Assembly: GCF_014633365.1 (NCBI RefSeq)
Contig: NC_068347.1
Location: forward strand, 33,274,116 to 33,338,115
Direction of reading: 5' to 3'
Origin: Diospyros lotus
Taxonomy: Eukaryota > Streptophyta > Magnoliopsida > Ericales > Ebenaceae
DNA length: 64,000 nucleotides
Position 1 is the stretch's first letter. Every line of letters starts with the position of its first letter. Of the stretch, positions 10,993-23,200 are shown in pieces. The position numbers and the translations under genes were made by a program. The notes under the pieces are model-generated. The model was given only the letters and a program-made list of their open reading frames with translations. It searched no databases and was not told the origin of the DNA.

Positions 10993-12800
10993 ATGGTTTC
11001 CCTGCTTGTTTCGGGTCTTTAAAGGTTCATACTATTGGAACTTTCTTGCTACCATGGAATTCCACATATGAATTGTGGGACCCGTTGTTACCTTTTTTTT
11101 TTATGTTTTATTCATGATAAGCTTTTGTGTATTTTTAGATTGTATGAAAACTTGATCTGGATTGCCAGTCTTTTAAGCTGATGGAATGGTATCTAGCTGC
11201 TACTGTTGCCTCCTTGCTTTTGCTTGTCTTAGTGAATTTTCTTGTTGCAAATAGTATATCTTAATTTTGTTTGTCAATTTATACTGCATGTCTTCGCTAT
11301 TGCTAAATTTTTCCATTTGCAAAGATAGTAATTAATTTGAAGGTCGTTCCAATCTTCCTAGAATTCACTCCATTTGATTTGGTGTGTGTGTGTGTGCATT
11401 TGGTTCTATACAATGTTGGTTATTTATCCGATTCTTCTTTCCTTTCATCATATTTCTTCTTGTTCGTTTGATTGATTACCTGTTAATCAGCACTAGATTG
11501 ACACGTACTCTTTTGATTGGAATTTCAGTTTGTGTACTTAGATTTTACTTAAATATTATGTGACTTGGGTGGGTGGGTGGGTGGCTGCTACCTGTGGTGC
11601 CATTTCTTGAAAGTTGAAGTTAGGAGTATGGCTGGTGTGGCGGTGCTGTTGAATGGTAGTGTGATAAAATGTATCTGCTTAATTGGCAGTCTATGATTGG
11701 TTGTTGGAATGGGGAGGCAGGCTGGTAGGGTTTAAAAAAAAAAGTGGGTGAAATACGAAGAATGGGTCTAATAACGGTATTTAAAAAAAATGTTTTTTTT
11801 TTTTGGTCAGATGAGTGTTCTACTGAGGCCAAAATATTGTTGATTGTGGGGATGATGGTGTAGGGTCTAATTATTATTTGTTAATAGGTATTGCATGAGT
11901 GACAGATAAATTTATATTTTTGTCTCGTATGTTTACGTTTTTTTAATGTAATTATTTGAATTTTTTATTTTTTAAATTAATTTAACTCTTATTTTTTGAT
12001 TTTTTTTTTTGGTGTGATAACTTAATTTTTTTATTATTTTAAATATATTTTTGTACATACATTTTTAAGTCAATTTAATTTTTATATTTTAATATGTAAA
12101 ATAAAATAAAATAAGATAAATTAATTTAATCTATTTTTATACATTAAAGTATAAAAATTAAATTAATTTAAAAATATTAAAAATAGGGATGTAGTTGAAA
12201 TAACAAAATATTCGAGTTATCACGTAAAAAATAAGGATTAAAATATAGAGATTAAATTGATTTGAAAATACAAATAAAAATGAAATTAAAAAAACAAAAA
12301 AATTAAGTAATCATACATAAAAATATAAATATAAATTTAACAGAAAAAAACATAACTACACGAGGACATGCAACATTAATTACACAAGGACTCTAAAATA
12401 AGGTGAACTTAAAAGAGTTAAAAAGGCATAAAAGATCTAAGAATATTGATGTAAAAAAAGTATTTGAGAAACAATTAGGCATTCGATTTTTTATCTATTA
12501 TTATATTTATTAATATAATAATTTTTTAAACAATATAACTATAATACAACTTATACATAGAGATTATACAATTGATAGTAGACAAAATAAATAATTTAAG
12601 TTGTATATAAAATATGTCAAAAATATCTTCCTATTTTCAAGGTCTAGGTACAATATAAAAATAATTATATTTTTCATTCTTTTATAAATAAATTACAAGA
12701 ACAATTAAAAATGAAGAATGTTGAATTAATTAATATATGTATATATAATAATATCTGCAAGAAAAATTTTCAATTTTACCGAGACTGAGTAACTATTCAA
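10993..12800. other. SF3A1 3' UTR and AT-rich intergenic region
   Basis: The first few hundred bases are T-rich 3' UTR-like sequence. There is a (GT)n run near 11382-11396. After 11900 the DNA is nearly all A/T with no gene. Confidence 0.5.
11567..11584 (+). other. G-quadruplex-type motif
   Basis: Four GGG runs separated by single T residues, then GG: the tightest loop form of the G4 consensus. It lies about 575 bases past the SF3A1 stop codon, on its coding strand. Confidence 0.6.
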
Positions 12801-13432
12801 GCTTGGTTTGACTACGTGGTTTGACTGCTTATAAGTTAATACATAGCATTTATTCTTACCCATTTGACAACACTATATAGCTTAAAAGTTATGTAATTTA
12901 AATGCTAATATAATAATGTTTGACAAAAATTTCTCATCACTAACTTTTGTAAAAATGCTATCATTAGCTTATTGCATTGATCAAATCATTTTTTATTTTG
13001 CTCTCCAATATTTTTAATATTTACACACCTTGTCCCTACTATTTCTTCTTCTATCTACTTTTCGCATCTGTCATTACCGTCATCGTTGTCATCTAGCCCG
13101 TCCACCACAAGCTGCCCCTTATTGGTGGGTCTTTTCCTTAGTCGTGTCATCGCTACCTTTGCTTTCAGATTCGTCACCGCAAACCACCCAATATCGTTGC
13201 TTCTTCTACCGCCCACTTCACCTCCACTCGTTGTCGCCTCTTGCGCTATCGCCAATCTCCTTCTCAGCCATTTTCTGTATTATGTGTATATATATATAAC
13301 ACATAATAATGTATATTGAGTTTGTATATATTTATATAAAAGGCATCACCGTTATCAAATTTAAAAGTTTTATATCATTTAAAAATTACACAGCATAAAA
13401 GCTGCCATTGAAAAGGCATAGTCGAACTAAGC
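12801..13432. mobile_element. MITE-like element with imperfect terminal inverted repeats
   Basis: The left end GCTTGGTTTGACTA is matched in reverse complement at the right end (GCTTAGTTCGACTA). Further in, AGCTTAAAAGTTATGTAATTT (12881 on) pairs with AGCTTTTATGCTGTGTAATTT on the other strand. About 630 bp, no transposase. The interior (13030-13260) is C/T-rich and gives overlapping open frames on both strands, which I do not take as genes. No clear target duplication. Confidence 0.5.
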
Positions 13433-13864
13433 CCCCCAGTCCACTTTTTTGAATGTTACTTTCATCCAGTTTTTTATTAATATTTTATCTATAATTTATT
13501 TACGTTATTACATAAATATATTGTAGCATAGACCTATACTTAATTAGCAGTTGCAGGCCTATTTTCTTGTAGGTTGCATTCCTGATATCTCACAAGTATA
13601 ACAAAATTTCCTTAATATCCGTCACTACGCTGGCATTGATCGGCAATTTAAATGAGATGGAATTATTTTTATTTTATTTTATTTTATTTTTTTGTTTTTA
13701 TACAACATATATTAGTTGATATAATACAGAATTAATAACTACATTTCACAACATTTAGTATGTAACTTTCAAAAAATTATAAATCGTGCTCGGTGATTGT
13801 TGGACTAATTAACTTGCATGATCAGCTTGTTATAAAATATGGAAAGAAGATATATTTATAAAAA
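13433..13864. other. AT-rich spacer
   Basis: No gene or recognisable element. It has a short ATTTT repeat run near 13667-13690. Confidence 0.5.
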
Positions 13865-14033
13865 ATACTATTGGTACATCATTGTATATACCTTAGGTTA
13901 CACAATGATGTATCAATGTCTAAAATACCCTTACCTAAAGCGCAATGAGGCACAATAAGGTGAGGGATATATAAGTCATTTATATATCTTGTGTAATCCA
14001 AGATATACATAAATAATGTACAAATAGCATGAC
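13865..14033. mobile_element. Short MITE with ~38-bp inverted repeats
   Basis: The left arm (TACTATTGGTACATCATTG...TTAGGTTACAC) pairs with the reverse complement of the right arm (TGCTATTTGTACATTATTT...TTGGATTACAC), with a few mismatches. About 170 bp in total, so it could fold into a hairpin. No coding capacity. Confidence 0.55.
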
Positions 14034-15360
14034 CCTATATTTATTAGTGCCATTAAATTGAAGGAGACACACAAGAAAATAAATTCATCATCAACCATAA
14101 TACCTCCTCCCAACTGGGATCAAATTATCATAAAATAGACTGTAGGGTTTTTCGAAGAGATACTGTCATGAAGAGTCATTATTATCCTAAAGCATATATA
14201 ACTGATCAAGAAGGTAGGAAGAAAGATTGAGTTTTGAACTTTATGGTTGATTCTGAAGAAGAGAAATGACAGAAAAGAGCAAAGAGATAAGAGACTAAAA
14301 ACAAAGGCAAACAAGGGAGACCCTTATTAATACTTTGATGAGTAAATAGTGTTTTGTGTTTTTCTATTAAATGCTAGCTCTTGTTTGCAGCTGGAAGCAA
14401 GCTTAAGCCACGGCGTTTAAAAGAATAAGAGCTAGCTGGACATACCTTCGAATTGTTGGGAAGGAAGACAATCCCAAAGCAAATCAAGCATAATAAATAA
14501 ACTTTAAGCTCCTTTTAGAGGAAGGATATATGCAATTAAAAGGAAAGAGTAAATTACAAACAAATATCACTGAGAGATGAACTGATGTTGATATTGCTTA
14601 AAAGCTAAAGAAGTTTTAACAGTGAGGAATGGGGATGATCATTGTATTTGCAAGCAAAATATATTGTAAATATGATTTTTTATCAACTTAATTATGAAAC
14701 GCAAGGTTGAGATGAGGATAAAAACTGTAGAGGAATTTGAAGACACTTTGAAGTAGGGATGAAAATAGAACCCCTTAAAAACCTGTTTATATCTCTACAC
14801 CTTAGAAGCATGTTTATCTGGATTTCCTTGAGGATTATAATCTGCAGAGAAAAAGTTTCAAGTGAGCCATTTGATGAATGGGACTCTCGTGGTTGTTAAG
14901 TTGCTCCTTGACAATTTGTAAGTTTTAAACAGATTTGTTGACAGTTACTAAACCCCTTTTGCTAGTTATGTGCTTATGTTGGTATGTCTTACTCTTGTTA
15001 CTTATAATAGAGGATAAGCGGATCATTTATTCATTTTTAATTTCTCTCAATACTTATGAGAAAGTTGAGGACGCTTATACATGTAAAAACAAGAAATAAA
15101 GTGTAAATATTTCTTCTAGAATATTAAAGAAATTAAGAATGCATCCAACTATGGATAGCAATATTTTATAAGTTAATTAGTCTTCCATCATTACTTTACC
15201 ATTATTTGTACAATAACAGGAGCCAGACTCTTAATGATATCTATATGAAATTGTTCTTGTTCTTTTCACCTATTGAATACATGTGAGTTTTAATTTGAAT
15301 TATAAGAAATGAGATTGTCCTTAGTTTCTTTTTCTTTTCTTTTTTTTTCTCTTATGGCAT
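14034..15360. other. Intergenic, no gene recognised
   Basis: AT-rich; no open frame with recognisable content. Confidence 0.45.
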
Positions 15361-18300
15361 TTTTAATCTGATTCTTTTATGATTGTTATATATATATATA
15401 TATATATATGTCAGGTAATGTCATTGGCATAATCTATATACTGCATCATAAAACCATGCCAATTAAACACTTACTCATATTTTGTTTCCCCCTTGAAAAT
15501 TTTAGGAGTATGGTTGTTGCCTAAGAGGTTAGAAGAGTACATTAACTATTCAAAAGCTCGGTTAGATCGAACTAACTAATCAAATTAGATAGTTTTTGTT
15601 TGATTATACAAATGTCGATTATCTATTCGGTTAGTATTTTTAACGAAAAATTGGTTAGCGATTCGGTTCGATTTGGTTAGCGCATTTTAGAGCTCAGTTA
15701 TTTCGGCTTCAGTTAGTTTGATTATATTAGGGTCGTCAGTCGATTCGATTCAGTTTGGTTATTACATGTGGTTCCGTTCGATTAATAATTTTTGGATGGT
15801 TTAGTTTGGTTATAACTAATTGCATATCCCTAGCTAGCCCTGATCCTAATTGAGGGGTCCCACACATGAGCAAACTAGATAATTTTGACATCTGAAAATC
15901 CTCCAAGAGTCATGCGAATAAGATAAAAAATTATTCATAAAGAATTTTAATTCTAATAAGATCTCAAAATATTATGATAAATATTATTTATGAAAATCAT
16001 AATCCCAATAAATTTTAGAATGTCAAGATAAATATTATTCATAAAAATTTTATCATTTTAAAGGATTGAAAAAGACTCAATCTTCCTCTATAAACAAACA
16101 AGCTTTTATTCTAAAAAAAAGGTAGATTCTCGATACTAATTTTTAATCTGATTCTTTTATGATTGTTATATATATATATATGTCAGGTAATGTCATTGGC
16201 ATAATCTATATACTGCATCATAAAACCATGCCAATTAAACACTTACTCATATTTTGTTTCCCCCTTGAAAATTTTAGGAGTATGGTTGTTGCCTAAGAGG
16301 TTAGAAGAGTACATTAACTATTCAAAAGCTCAGTTAGATCGAACTAACTAATCAAATTAGATAGTTTTGGTTCAATTATACAAATGTCGATTATCTATTT
16401 GGTTAGTATTTTTAACGAAAAATTGGTTAGCGATTCGGTTCGATTTGGTTAGCGCATTTTAGAGTTCAGTTATTTCAGCTTCAGTTAGTTTTGTTATATT
16501 AGGGTCGTCAGTCGATTCGATTCAGTTCGGTTATTACATGTGGTTCCGTTCGGTTAATAATTTTTGGATGGTTTAGTTTGGTTATAACTAATTGTATATC
16601 CCTAGCTAGTCCTGATCCTAATCGAGGGGTCCCACACATGAGCAAACTAGATAATTTTGACATCTGAAAATCCTCCAAGAGTCATGCGAATAAGATAAAA
16701 AATTATTCATAAAGAATTTTAATTCTAATAAGATCTCAAAATATTATGATAAATATTATTTATGAAAATCATAATCCCAATAAATTTTAGAATGTCAAGA
16801 TAAATATTATTCATAAAAATTTTATCATTTTAAAGGATTGAAAAAGACTCAATCTTCCTCTATAAACAAACAAGCTTTTATTCTAAAAAAAAGGTAGATT
16901 CTCGATACTAATTTTTAATCTGATTCTTTTATGATTGTTATATATATATATATGTCAGGTAATGTCATTGGCATAATCTATATACTGCATCATAAAACCA
17001 TGCCAATTAAACACTTACTCATATTTTGTTTCCCCCTTGAAAATTTTAGGAGTATGGTTGTTGCCTAAGAGGTTAGAAGAGTACATTAACTATTCAAAAG
17101 CTCAGTTAGATCGAACTAACTAATCAAATTAGATAGTTTTGGTTCAATTATACAAATGTCGATTATCTATTTGGTTAGTATTTTTAACGAAAAATTGGTT
17201 AGCGATTCGGTTCGATTTGGTTAGCGCATTTTAAAGTTCAGTTATTTCGGCTTCAGTTAGTTTTGTTATATTAGGGTCGTCAGTCGATTCGATTCAGTTC
17301 GGTTATTACATGTGGTTCCGTTCGGTTAATAATTTTTGGATGGTTTAGTTTGGTTATAACTAATTGTATATCCCTAGCTAGTCTTGATCCTAATCGAGGG
17401 GTCCCACACATGAGCAAACTAGATAATTTTGACATTTGAAAATCCTCCAAGAGTCATGCGAATAAGATAAAAAATTATTCATAAAGAATTTTAATTCTAA
17501 TAAGATCTCAAAATATTATGATAAATATTATTTATGAAAATCATAATCCCAATAAATTTTAGAATGTCAAGATAAATATTATTCATAAAAATTTTATCAT
17601 TTTAAAGGATTGAAAAAGACTCAATCTTCCTCTATAAACAAACAAGCTTTTATTCTAAAAAAAAAGGTAGATTCTCGATACTAATTTTTAATCTGATTCT
17701 TTTATGATTGTTATATATATATATATGTCAGGTAATGTCATTGGCATAATCTATATACTGCATCATAAAACCATGCCAATTAAACACTTACTCATATTTT
17801 GTTTCCCCCTTGAAAATTTTAGGAGTATGGTTGTTGCCTAAGAGGTTAGAAGAGTACATTAACTATTCAAAAGCTCAGTTAGATCGAACTAACTAATCAA
17901 ATTAGATAGTTTTGGTTCAATTATACAAATGTCGATTATCTATTTGGTTAGTATTTTTAACGAAAAATTGGTTAGCGATTCGGTTCGATTTGGTTAGCGC
18001 ATTTTAGAGTTCAGTTATTTCGGCTTCAGTTAGTTTTGTTATATTAGGGTCGTCAGTCGATTCGATTCAGTTCGGTTATTACATGTGGTTCCGTTCGGTT
18101 AATAATTTTTGGATGGTTTAGTTTGGTTATAACTAATTGTATATCCCTAGCTAGTCCTGATCCTAATCGAGGGGTCCCACACATGAGCAAACTAGATAAT
18201 TTTGACATCTGAAAATCCTCCAAGAGTCATGCGAATAAGATAAAAAATTATTCATAAAGAATTTTAATTCTAATAAGATCTCAAAATATTATGATAAATA

Positions 18301-20008
18301 TTATTTATGAAAATCATAATCCCAATAAATTTTAGAATGTCAAGATAAATATTATTCATAAAAATTTTATCATTTTAAAGGATTGAAAAAGACTCAATCT
18401 TCCTCTATAAACAAACAAGCTTTTATTCTAAAAAAAAAGGTAGATTCTCGATACTAATTTTTAATCTGATTCTTTTATGATTGTTATATATATATATATG
18501 TCAGGTAATGTCATTGGCATAATCTATATACTGCATCATAAAACCATGCCAATTAAACACTTACTCATATTTTGTTTCCCCCTTGAAAATTTTAGGAGTA
18601 TGGTTGTTGCTTAAGAGGTTAGAAGAGTACATTAACTATTCAAAAGCTCAGTTAGATCGAACTAACTAATCAAATTAGATAGTTTTGGTTCAATTATACA
18701 AATGTCGATTATCTATTTGGTTAGTATTTTTAACGAAAAATTGGTTAGCGATTCGGTTCGATTTGGTTAGCGCATTTTAAAGTTCAGTTATTTCGGCTTC
18801 AGTTAGTTTTGTTATATTAGGGTCGTCAGTCGATTCGATTCAGTTCGGTTATTACATGTGGTTCCATTCGGTTAATAATTTTTGGATGGTTTAGTTTGGT
18901 TATAACTAATTGTATATCCCTAGCTAGTCCTGATCCTAATCGAGGGGTCCCACACATGAGCAAACTAGATAATTTTGACATCTGAAAATCCTCCAAGAGT
19001 CATGCGAATAAGATAAAAAATTATTCATAAAGAATTTTAATTCTAATAAGATCTCAAAATATTATGATAAATATTATTTATGAAAATCATAATCCCAATA
19101 AATTTTAGAATGTCAAGATAAATATTATTCATAAAAATTTTATCATTTTAAAGGATTGAAAAAGACTCAATCTTCCTCTATAAACAAACAAGCTTTTATT
19201 CTAAAAAAAAGGTAGATTCTCGATACTAATTTTTAATCTGATTCTTTTATGATTGTTATATATATATATATGTCAGGTAATGTCATTGGCATAATCTATA
19301 TACTGCATCATAAAACCATGCCAATTAAACACTTACTCATATTTTGTTTCCCCCTTGAAAATTTTAGGAGTATGGTTGTTGCCTAAGAGGTTAGAAGAGT
19401 ACATTAACTATTCAAAAGCTCAGTTAGATCGAACTAACTAATCAAATTAGATAGTTTTGGTTCAATTATACAAATGTCGATTATCTATTTGGTTAGTATT
19501 TTTAACGAAAAATTGGTTAGCGATTCGGTTCGATTTGGTTAGCGCATTTTAAAGTTCAGTTATTTCGGCTTCAGTTAGTTTTGTTATATTAGGGTCGTCA
19601 GTCGATTCGATTCAGTTCGGTTATTACATGTGGTTCCGTTCGGTTAATAATTTTTGGATGGTTTAGTTTGGTTATAACTAATTGTATATCCCTAGCTAGT
19701 CTTGATCCTAATCGAGGGGTCCCACACATGAGCAAACTAGATAATTTTGACATCTGAAAATCCTCCAAGAGTCATGCGAATAAGATAAAAAATTATTCAT
19801 AAAGAATTTTAATTCTAATAAGATCTCAAAATATTATGATAAATGTTATTTATGAAAATCATAATCCCAATAAATTTTAGAATGTCAAGATAAATATTAT
19901 TCATAAAAATTTTATCATTTTAAGGGATTGAAAAAGACTCAATCTTCCTCTATAAACAAACAAGCTTTTATTCTAAAAAAAAGGTAGATTCCCGATACTA
20001 ATTTTAAT
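15361..20008. repeat. Six-copy tandem array of a ~772-bp unit
   Basis: Copies start at 15361, 16141, 16913, 17686, 18459 and 19231, so spacing is 780, 772, 773, 773 and 772; the first is longer because of an extended TA run. Each unit contains, in order, a (TA)n run, a 5' part with no match elsewhere in the window, a CGGTT-rich part ending in GCATATCCCTA (GTATATCCCTA in later copies), and an AT-rich part with a TATA-like CCTCTATAAACAAACAAGC. Copy 1 is the most divergent. Copies 2-6 differ at only a few sites. The array starts and ends at TTTTAAT. No open frame of note lies inside. Confidence 0.95.
15545..15834. mobile_element. CGGTT-rich element carried in each array unit
   Basis: Words such as ATTCGGTTCGATTTGGTTAG lead to a right end ATTGCATATCCCTA, complement TAGGGATATGCAAT. 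This is the same terminus type as at 4734 and 6872. It is repeated in all six units; coordinates are for unit 1. Confidence 0.45.
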
Positions 20009-20130
20009 ACGACCTTCGATCAAATCTTTAGTATTTGACTTGATCATCAAAGTCTTTAGGCAGAAACTTTCTCACCTTTTTTAATAAATTTATTATTATA
20101 TTTGAATAATAAGATAATAAATTAAAAATC
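20009..20130. mobile_element. Right flank of the array: remnant of an LTR-like repeat
   Basis: The text after the array (TTTAATAAATTTATTATTATATTTGAATAATAAG, about 20077-20112) resembles 33137-33170, where the same order of blocks exists as a single copy. The array therefore seems to have grown inside an older element. Confidence 0.4.
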
Positions 20131-21360
20131 AGAGGATAGGGACCCATGGATGCAATCATGCAGACAAAGGCCCTGGATTCTTCACAATCAGAGATGCAGT
20201 GATGGCCAATCCAATGCGTGGCTTTATCCGTGTAGTTTTGCAATTTCTATATGTCTCTCTGCGATCTGCATGATAAAAGGCAACCCCAAAGGCCAAAAAA
20301 GGGTCTGACTTATTGTGCAAAAGCCAAGCCACTAAATGCCACCCCCTCTTGCTTTATTATCATCTTTTTGTAGATTCTTTTTCCCCACTTGACCACATTA
20401 CCCTCTATCCTTGAATCTTAAATCCTCTTATATCACTTAAATTGATAGTAATTTTTTTAAAAAGTGATTTAAGAGAATAAATTTTATTCGGTGAATAATC
20501 GAGTGTTAATATCATAAATATTAATCTTCACATCAAGATACTATATAATATTTAAAAAAATAAGATCATATAAAGTTTTTTTTCTAACAATTAGGTGCCT
20601 ATGCGGGGTTAATGTGTTATATTTATTAATATTAGAACTACATAATTACCAATTTTTGTTGTGTTCCCAAGTTGCTTTCTTTTATGTCTAACTCACTTTT
20701 TTTTTTTTCGTGAGTTTTGAAAATATCTTCATTCATAGATATGAGATTTACATCTATGAATTGAAAGGTCTGATTGATCAACTCTCCCATAAATTATTAG
20801 AATCAATAGATTTTCAAAAGTGATGGATCTTACCAAAAATTATTATATATATTTTTAAACACATGAGAACTTGTTTTTGTTTAAAAATATCTTATTTTTT
20901 CCAAACAAAATAAATCGTGCTTTAAAATCATAATAACACTAATTAAAAAAAGAAAATAAAAATTTATTTTGTTTCGAAAATACAACAATACCAAACTGAC
21001 CCAAGACTTTTTTAGAATCTAATTATTAACTCAGTTTAAATGGGGATTGAGATTTTTAAAATTCTTGGATTGAAAATTAAATTAGTTCGATTATAACCAA
21101 TTCTAAATATAAATTTTAAAATACATTCAAATAAATTTCAAAAAAATTAAAAATTTAAATGAGAGATAGAAAAAATTCGATCTTTAATGGAAACATAGTG
21201 GGATGGATCGGTGCATCGTAGTTGACAAATCTAGGACCGACCGACCGACCGGTCATTCCCAACTAAAAGTTGAACGACATAAACACTGGGCTACTTTTCA
21301 CACGACATTGACTAGGGCATCCTTGTAATTATCTGATCACACAAGGGGCAATCCAGTAAG
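20131..21360. other. Intergenic upstream of the CLE gene
   Basis: Mostly A/T-rich. A (GACC)n run sits at 21235-21254. The last few hundred bases are the likely promoter of the CLE gene. Confidence 0.45.
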
Positions 21361-21368
21361 TTTATAAA
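21361..21368 (+). promoter_or_regulatory. TATA box of the CLE gene
   Basis: TTTATAAA lies about 300 bases above the ATG. The intervening leader contains a (CTT)n run near 21510-21531. Confidence 0.4.
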
Positions 21369-21662
21369 CAGGAGGCCCTGGGAGTTCACTTCATTTTCAT
21401 ATATACCTCCTTAATTTGCTGCTTCCGAAGCAAAGTTCCAATCTTCAATTCTTAGTCCAAACGCTCTCTCTTTCCATAATTCAAACCCACATATATATCG
21501 ATTAAAACCCTTCTTCTTCTTCTTCTTCTTCAATTCTACAGCGTCGTCGCCGCCGTCGTCTTGTCGGTCTTCTTTCTGAACGCGGCGGCCGGAGTACTGT
21601 TTCATGGATATTGATCTCCGGTGGACAACTGGGGGGTGTGGCTTCTCCGTTCCAACTAGTCA

Positions 21663-21932
21663 ATGGCGAAAGCAGGCAGCAGCAGCAGCATATTAACACT
21701 TCCACAGGTCTCCACAACTTCTCGAATTCTGCTGTTACTTCTTCTTCTTCTCTTGATTATCGTTCCTCCGCTAGCTCGTCCTCTGGATACATCCGCCATG
21801 GAAACCGAGAATTCCTTCTCCTCCTCTTCCTCCGCCGCTGCCGAGGAGGGCACCACCGCAGCTAGGGCTGGGCAGTTTGGAGCAGACGCTCATGAAGTCC
21901 CCAGCGGCCCAAATCCAGAGTCTAATAGGTGA
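21663..21932 (+). CDS. CLE: CLE peptide precursor of the TDIF (CLE41/CLE44) type
   Basis: A single-exon frame of 89 codons. The N-terminus has a strong signal peptide: a run of Leu residues at about 22-30 ahead of PPLARP. The C-terminus reads AHEVPSGPNPESNR and then stop. HEVPSGPNPxSN is the TDIF signature of CLE41 and CLE44, secreted dodecapeptides that in Arabidopsis signal through the receptor kinase PXY/TDR to keep vascular stem cells dividing and block xylem fate. The usual residue 10 is Ile; here the codon is GAG (Glu). One extra Arg follows Asn12 and would have to be trimmed. Two overlapping frames on the plus and minus strands were dismissed. The family call is firm; whether the peptide acts like TDIF is open. 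Confidence 0.88.
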   Translation: MAKAGSSSSILTLPQVSTTSRILLLLLLLLLIIVPPLARPLDTSAMETENSFSSSSSAAAEEGTTAARAGQFGADAHEVPSGPNPESNR

Positions 21933-23200
21933 GCATGCATGTCGCTTCCTCTCGTTTGTACTTTTCGGTCCTTTTTTATAAATAGATAATACCTCGTGTG
22001 GGACGTAACTAAAGCTCTAATAGAATGAATTTTATCACTCATTTGTCTCTAAGTGTGTTGAATATTAATAGTTACCAAATTATGGCCTCTACTTTCATTG
22101 TGTGTGTGATTATTTAAATTTTTTTGTTGTTTTGGTTAATATCTAAACTTAATTTTTGATTTTGGTGTGATTATTCAATTTTTTTGTTATTTGAATTCTG
22201 TCTCTAAATCTAATTTTTAACTTAATTTAATTCTTATATTTTGATATTTTTTCTTGTATCAGTCTTAATTTTTCATTGTTTCGATCATTCTTGAACTTAT
22301 TTTTTTGAATTAATTTAATTTTTATATTTTTATGTAAATAAAAGATAAAATAAGATAACAAAATATATGTTATATTTTATTCATGTCAAAGTATAGAAGT
22401 TAAAGTTAACTAAAAAATGCAGATCTATGTATATAATCGAAATAATAAAAAATTTATATTGTTAAAATATAAAAATTAAATTAATTTAAAAATATAAGTT
22501 AATAAATGTAATCAAAATATGAAAAAAAAATTGAGTTAGCACTTATAGATGATTATTATCAATCTCTAAGACAATTGTATAAATGAGCTGGATATGATGA
22601 TGGCGTTGGAGTAGCAGTTTCCATCTTTTTTTTCAAAGTACGAGGCAAGGTCAAAGTGGGCCACTGGGCTTATTGAAAAATGGGCCACAGGCCCTATTAA
22701 CAAAGCTGAAAGCTCGGCCCAATTCCAACACAACATCATCATGGCAAACATTATTATGGTTTGCCATTAGTTCACAACACTAACACTCCCTCGTGTTGTG
22801 TGATATTATGCTCAAATCATCATCATTAGGGAAATTTTTTATATTAATTAATGGTTAATGATTATTTATTATAAGTGATTATTTAATTATAAAAATTTGG
22901 TGTGGAAATAGCAATTTATAAGGCTGGGCAATCATGTTGAAGTGAAGAACAAACACAGGCATTTCAGCAGGTCTGATTAGTGAAGAAGATAAGGTGAAGC
23001 AAATTAAATTAAATTAAGGTTGTGGAGGGAGAAGGAGAGCATGATTATAATTAATAATTAAAGCCAAATGGATTTGGCAAGTACAAGAGTAGGAGTGGAA
23101 GCAGTAATTGGTCTAAAAGATGAGCTGAATGAAGAATTAGGGGGTTAGACTTAAAAAGACTGGATATGTGAAAGGTTGAATTGGCAGGTAGCCAGGCAGT
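21933..23200. other. Intergenic between the CLE gene and the glycine-rich gene
   Basis: AT-rich. Part next to 23200 is probably the 3' UTR of the minus-strand gene. No coding frame supported. Confidence 0.45.

Noticed and set aside
15361..20008. Array as a CRISPR-like or centromeric satellite
   Set aside because: The ~772-bp unit has no short repeat-spacer form, and six copies in a gene-bearing region do not make a centromere.
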